From NCBI GenBank assembly GCA_963826515.1, contig CAWGXI010000003.1:1-64000 (forward strand): a stretch of DNA of 64,000 nt. The letters run 5' to 3'. Every line of letters starts with the position of its first letter. Position 1 is the first letter of the stretch. The notes under the pieces are model-generated. The model was not told the DNA's origin and did not search any database. It saw nothing but the letters and a program-made list of their open reading frames with translations. The position numbers were made by a program, and so were the translations under genes. The DNA is from DATFVJ01 sp963826515. GTDB taxonomy: Bacteria > Actinomycetota > Actinomycetes > Streptosporangiales > Streptosporangiaceae. This document shows positions 62,239 through 64,000 of this stretch, one piece after another.

Positions 62239-63672
62239 ATGAAGCAGATCGGTGGCCAGGCGGTGGTTCTCGGGGCCGGCATGGCCGGGCTCCTCGCCGC
62301 CCGGGTCCTGGCCGATGCATACCAGCGGGTGACGGTCGTGGAACGCGACCCGCTCCCGCAGATGCCTGCGAACCGCAAGGGCATCCCCCAGGGCCGGCAC
62401 GCCCATCTGCTGGTGCCCCGAGGGACGCAGATCCTCGACGAGCTCTTCCCCGGACTGCTCGGCGACCTCGCGGCGGCGGGCGCACCGGTGATCGGGGACT
62501 ACGCGGAGTTCCGTTTCGCCCCAGGCGGTCATCTTCTCCGCCTCGAAGGCCGCCCCGCGCAGCCGTTTATCTGTCAGGCCAGCCGGCCCCACCTGGAAGC
62601 TCACGTGCGCGCCCGGATCCGGGCACTGCCCGCGGTGGAGATCGCCGAAGGGTGTGACGTCCTCGGGCTCGTCACCACCACGGCCCGAGACCGCGTCACC
62701 GGGGTACGGGTCATGCGCCGCGCCGCCAGTGGCGTCGAGGAAACCGTCGGCGCCGACCTGGTCGTGGACGCGACCGGGCGCGGCGGCCGCACGCCGGCCT
62801 GGCTGGCGGCGATCGGCTACGACCAGCCGCCGGAGGAGCGGCTCGGCATCCACCTCAAGTACGCCACCCGGCACCTGCGGCTGCACCCGGAGGCGCTGGG
62901 CGGGGAGAAGGTGATCGCCATCGGCGCCGAGCCGGCCCGGCCCACCGGCTTGGTGCTGTTCGCGCAGGAGGAGGACCGATGGATCCTGACGGCGATCGGT
63001 TACGGCGGACATCACCCGCCGACCGACCCAGAAGGATTCCTCGGCTTCGTCAAAGCCATCGCCCCGCCCGGCCTCTTCGCCGCGATCCGCGACGCTGAGC
63101 CGCTCGACGACATCGTCGCCTACCATTTCCCCGCCAATATTCGCCGCCGCTACGAGCGGCTGCGCCGCTTCCCGCCCGGGCTGCTCGTCATCGGCGACGC
63201 GATCTGTAGCACGAACCCGGCATACGCCCTGGGCATGTCGGTGGCCGCGCTGCAGGCCGCCTCCCTGCGTGATTCGCTAGCCGGCGGCGACCGGGACCTG
63301 GCCCAGCGGTTCTTCCGCGCTGCCGCTAAGCCGGTCAACACGGCCTGGCAACAGGCCGTCAGCGCCGACCTTTCCCTGCCCCAGGTCAAAGGGCCACGGC
63401 CGCTGCCTACCCGGGTCATCAGCGCCTACATCAACCGGGCGCTGACCGCAGCTGAACAGGACCCTGTGGTGGCTGAGCGGTTCCTGCGAGTGGCCGTCCT
63501 CCAAGACCCGCCACCGCGGATGTTCCAGCCCTCCACGGCGCTTCGCGTCGCCCTCGGCAACCTGCGACGGCGCCGCGCGCCAGCGGCCGAGGCCGCAAAG
63601 GGACGCCAGTCATCGCGCTACGCGCCTGAGGAAAATCAGACCGCCCAGGACACGGCCGTTCCTTCCCCGTAA
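62239..63672 (+). CDS. FAD-dependent oxidoreductase (PHBH-fold)
   Basis: 477 residues. ATG 62239 is chosen because AGGAGG lies six bases upstream. The dinucleotide fold is AVVLGAGMAGLLAARVLADA; the second FAD motif is LVIGDAICSTNPAYALGMSV, and the segment ADLVVDATGRGGRTPAWLAA is the third. This resembles the 2-polyprenylphenol hydroxylase/geranylgeranyl-reductase-like group of monooxygenases, with a helical C-terminal part. The substrate is not predictable. It lies between a LuxR regulator and a second flavoprotein, which suggests a small specialised-metabolism locus continuing past the window. Confidence 0.85.
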   Translation: MKQIGGQAVVLGAGMAGLLAARVLADAYQRVTVVERDPLPQMPANRKGIPQGRHAHLLVPRGTQILDELFPGLLGDLAAAGAPVIGDYAEFRFAPGGHLLRLEGRPAQPFICQASRPHLEAHVRARIRALPAVEIAEGCDVLGLVTTTARDRVTGVRVMRRAASGVEETVGADLVVDATGRGGRTPAWLAAIGYDQPPEERLGIHLKYATRHLRLHPEALGGEKVIAIGAEPARPTGLVLFAQEEDRWILTAIGYGGHHPPTDPEGFLGFVKAIAPPGLFAAIRDAEPLDDIVAYHFPANIRRRYERLRRFPPGLLVIGDAICSTNPAYALGMSVAALQAASLRDSLAGGDRDLAQRFFRAAAKPVNTAWQQAVSADLSLPQVKGPRPLPTRVISAYINRALTAAEQDPVVAERFLRVAVLQDPPPRMFQPSTALRVALGNLRRRRAPAAEAAKGRQSSRYAPEENQTAQDTAVPSP

Positions 63673-63739
63673 CAGCCTGAATGGCGAATCCCCCGAACTG
63701 CCCCGGCGGTGGACTTAAGGGCGGCTGGATTCGCAGCTC

Positions 63740-64000
63740 GGACAGCAGCATCCACCACCGGGATCGCCGGGCTGACCCTCGGCGGCGGCGAGGGCTGGCT
63801 GATGGGCAAATACGGCCTGACCATCGACAACCTGCTCGCGGTGGAGGTCGTCACCGCAGCCGGGGAGATCGTCACCACCAGCGCCGACGAAAATCAGGAC
63901 CTGTTCTGGGCGCTGCACGGCGGCGGCAACTTCGGGGTCGCCACCTCGTTCGAGTACCAGGCCCACCCGCTATCAACCGTCTACGGCGGCATGGTCGCCC
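63740..64000 (+). pseudogene. BBE-like FAD-linked oxidase, 5'-truncated, continues past the window
   Basis: From about 63751 the frame reads STTGIAGLTLGGGEGWLMGK, YGLTIDNLLAVEVVTAAGEI, DLFWALHGGGNFGVATSFEY: the FAD-binding (PCMH) domain of berberine-bridge-type oxidases. The preceding 100 or so residues, including the part that normally bears the covalent FAD His, are not present upstream; only a short partial match (AARTA) precedes. The 3' end lies outside the window, so truncation is certain only on the 5' side. Confidence 0.7.

Noticed and set aside
1..64000. CRISPR arrays, rRNA and tRNA genes
   Set aside because: No regularly spaced repeats and no conserved rRNA or tRNA sequence were recognised on either strand by reading; a dedicated scan was not possible.

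Overview
The window is high-GC DNA (roughly two thirds G+C) with actinobacterial gene families: a HelR-type RNA polymerase-protecting helicase remnant, YtrA-type GntR regulation, lamin-tail and YVTN-propeller secreted proteins, many GTG/TTG starts and apparently leaderless promoters. A filamentous actinomycete is the best guess; genus and species cannot be named from this sequence. No rRNA, tRNA or CRISPR array was seen.

Layout. (1) 1-5637: a decaying series of CgeB-like glycosyltransferase copies plus a broken FkbM methyltransferase; one glycosyltransferase is split by an IS630-type element with a TA target duplication. (2) 5784-13230: an insertion-sequence graveyard: an unusual DDE transposase gene, IS66 and IS256 remnants, an ISL3 element with an exact 8-bp target duplication, and an IS110 element with a strong hairpin in its leader. 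(3) 13291-27246: a leftward exopolysaccharide locus with a FlaA1-type dehydratase, a Wzz/tyrosine kinase, a WecA/MraY-type transferase, glycosyltransferases, an epimerase, a heparinase-like lyase and a bi-domain dehydrogenase. About half of its genes carry frameshifts.

(4) 28133-45916, the centrepiece: a direct tandem duplication (9.1 kb and 8.7 kb) of a cassette that resembles a lasso-peptide locus. It holds an asparagine-synthetase-like cyclase joined to a PqqD/B1-like recognition domain, an HPr-kinase-like protein, a nucleotidyltransferase fused to a B2-type transglutaminase-like peptidase, and an ABC exporter. Interleaved with these are two secreted proteins not normally part of such loci: a seven-bladed YVTN propeller with three FN3 domains, and a lamin-tail-domain protein translationally coupled to the kinase. 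The two copies have decayed in complementary ways. Copy 1 keeps the cyclase core (with a 1-bp frameshift) but has a broken nucleotidyltransferase-B2 gene and no permease. Copy 2 has lost 868 bp of the cyclase but keeps everything else. No convincing precursor peptide was found; one weak 31-codon candidate is recorded.

(5) 46848-64000: mixed accessory genes: a small phosphatase, a TnpB relic abutting a helR relic, an AbiEi-like DNA-binding protein with a palindromic operator, a GntR-ABC-permease-hydrolase operon, an unknown 442-residue protein, three toxin-antitoxin pairs (one toxin frameshifted), remnants of hydrolase and VOC genes, and a TPR-LuxR regulator followed by two flavoprotein genes.

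Single-base frameshifts are so common across the window that sequencing or assembly error is a serious alternative to real decay; each entry says where it matters.
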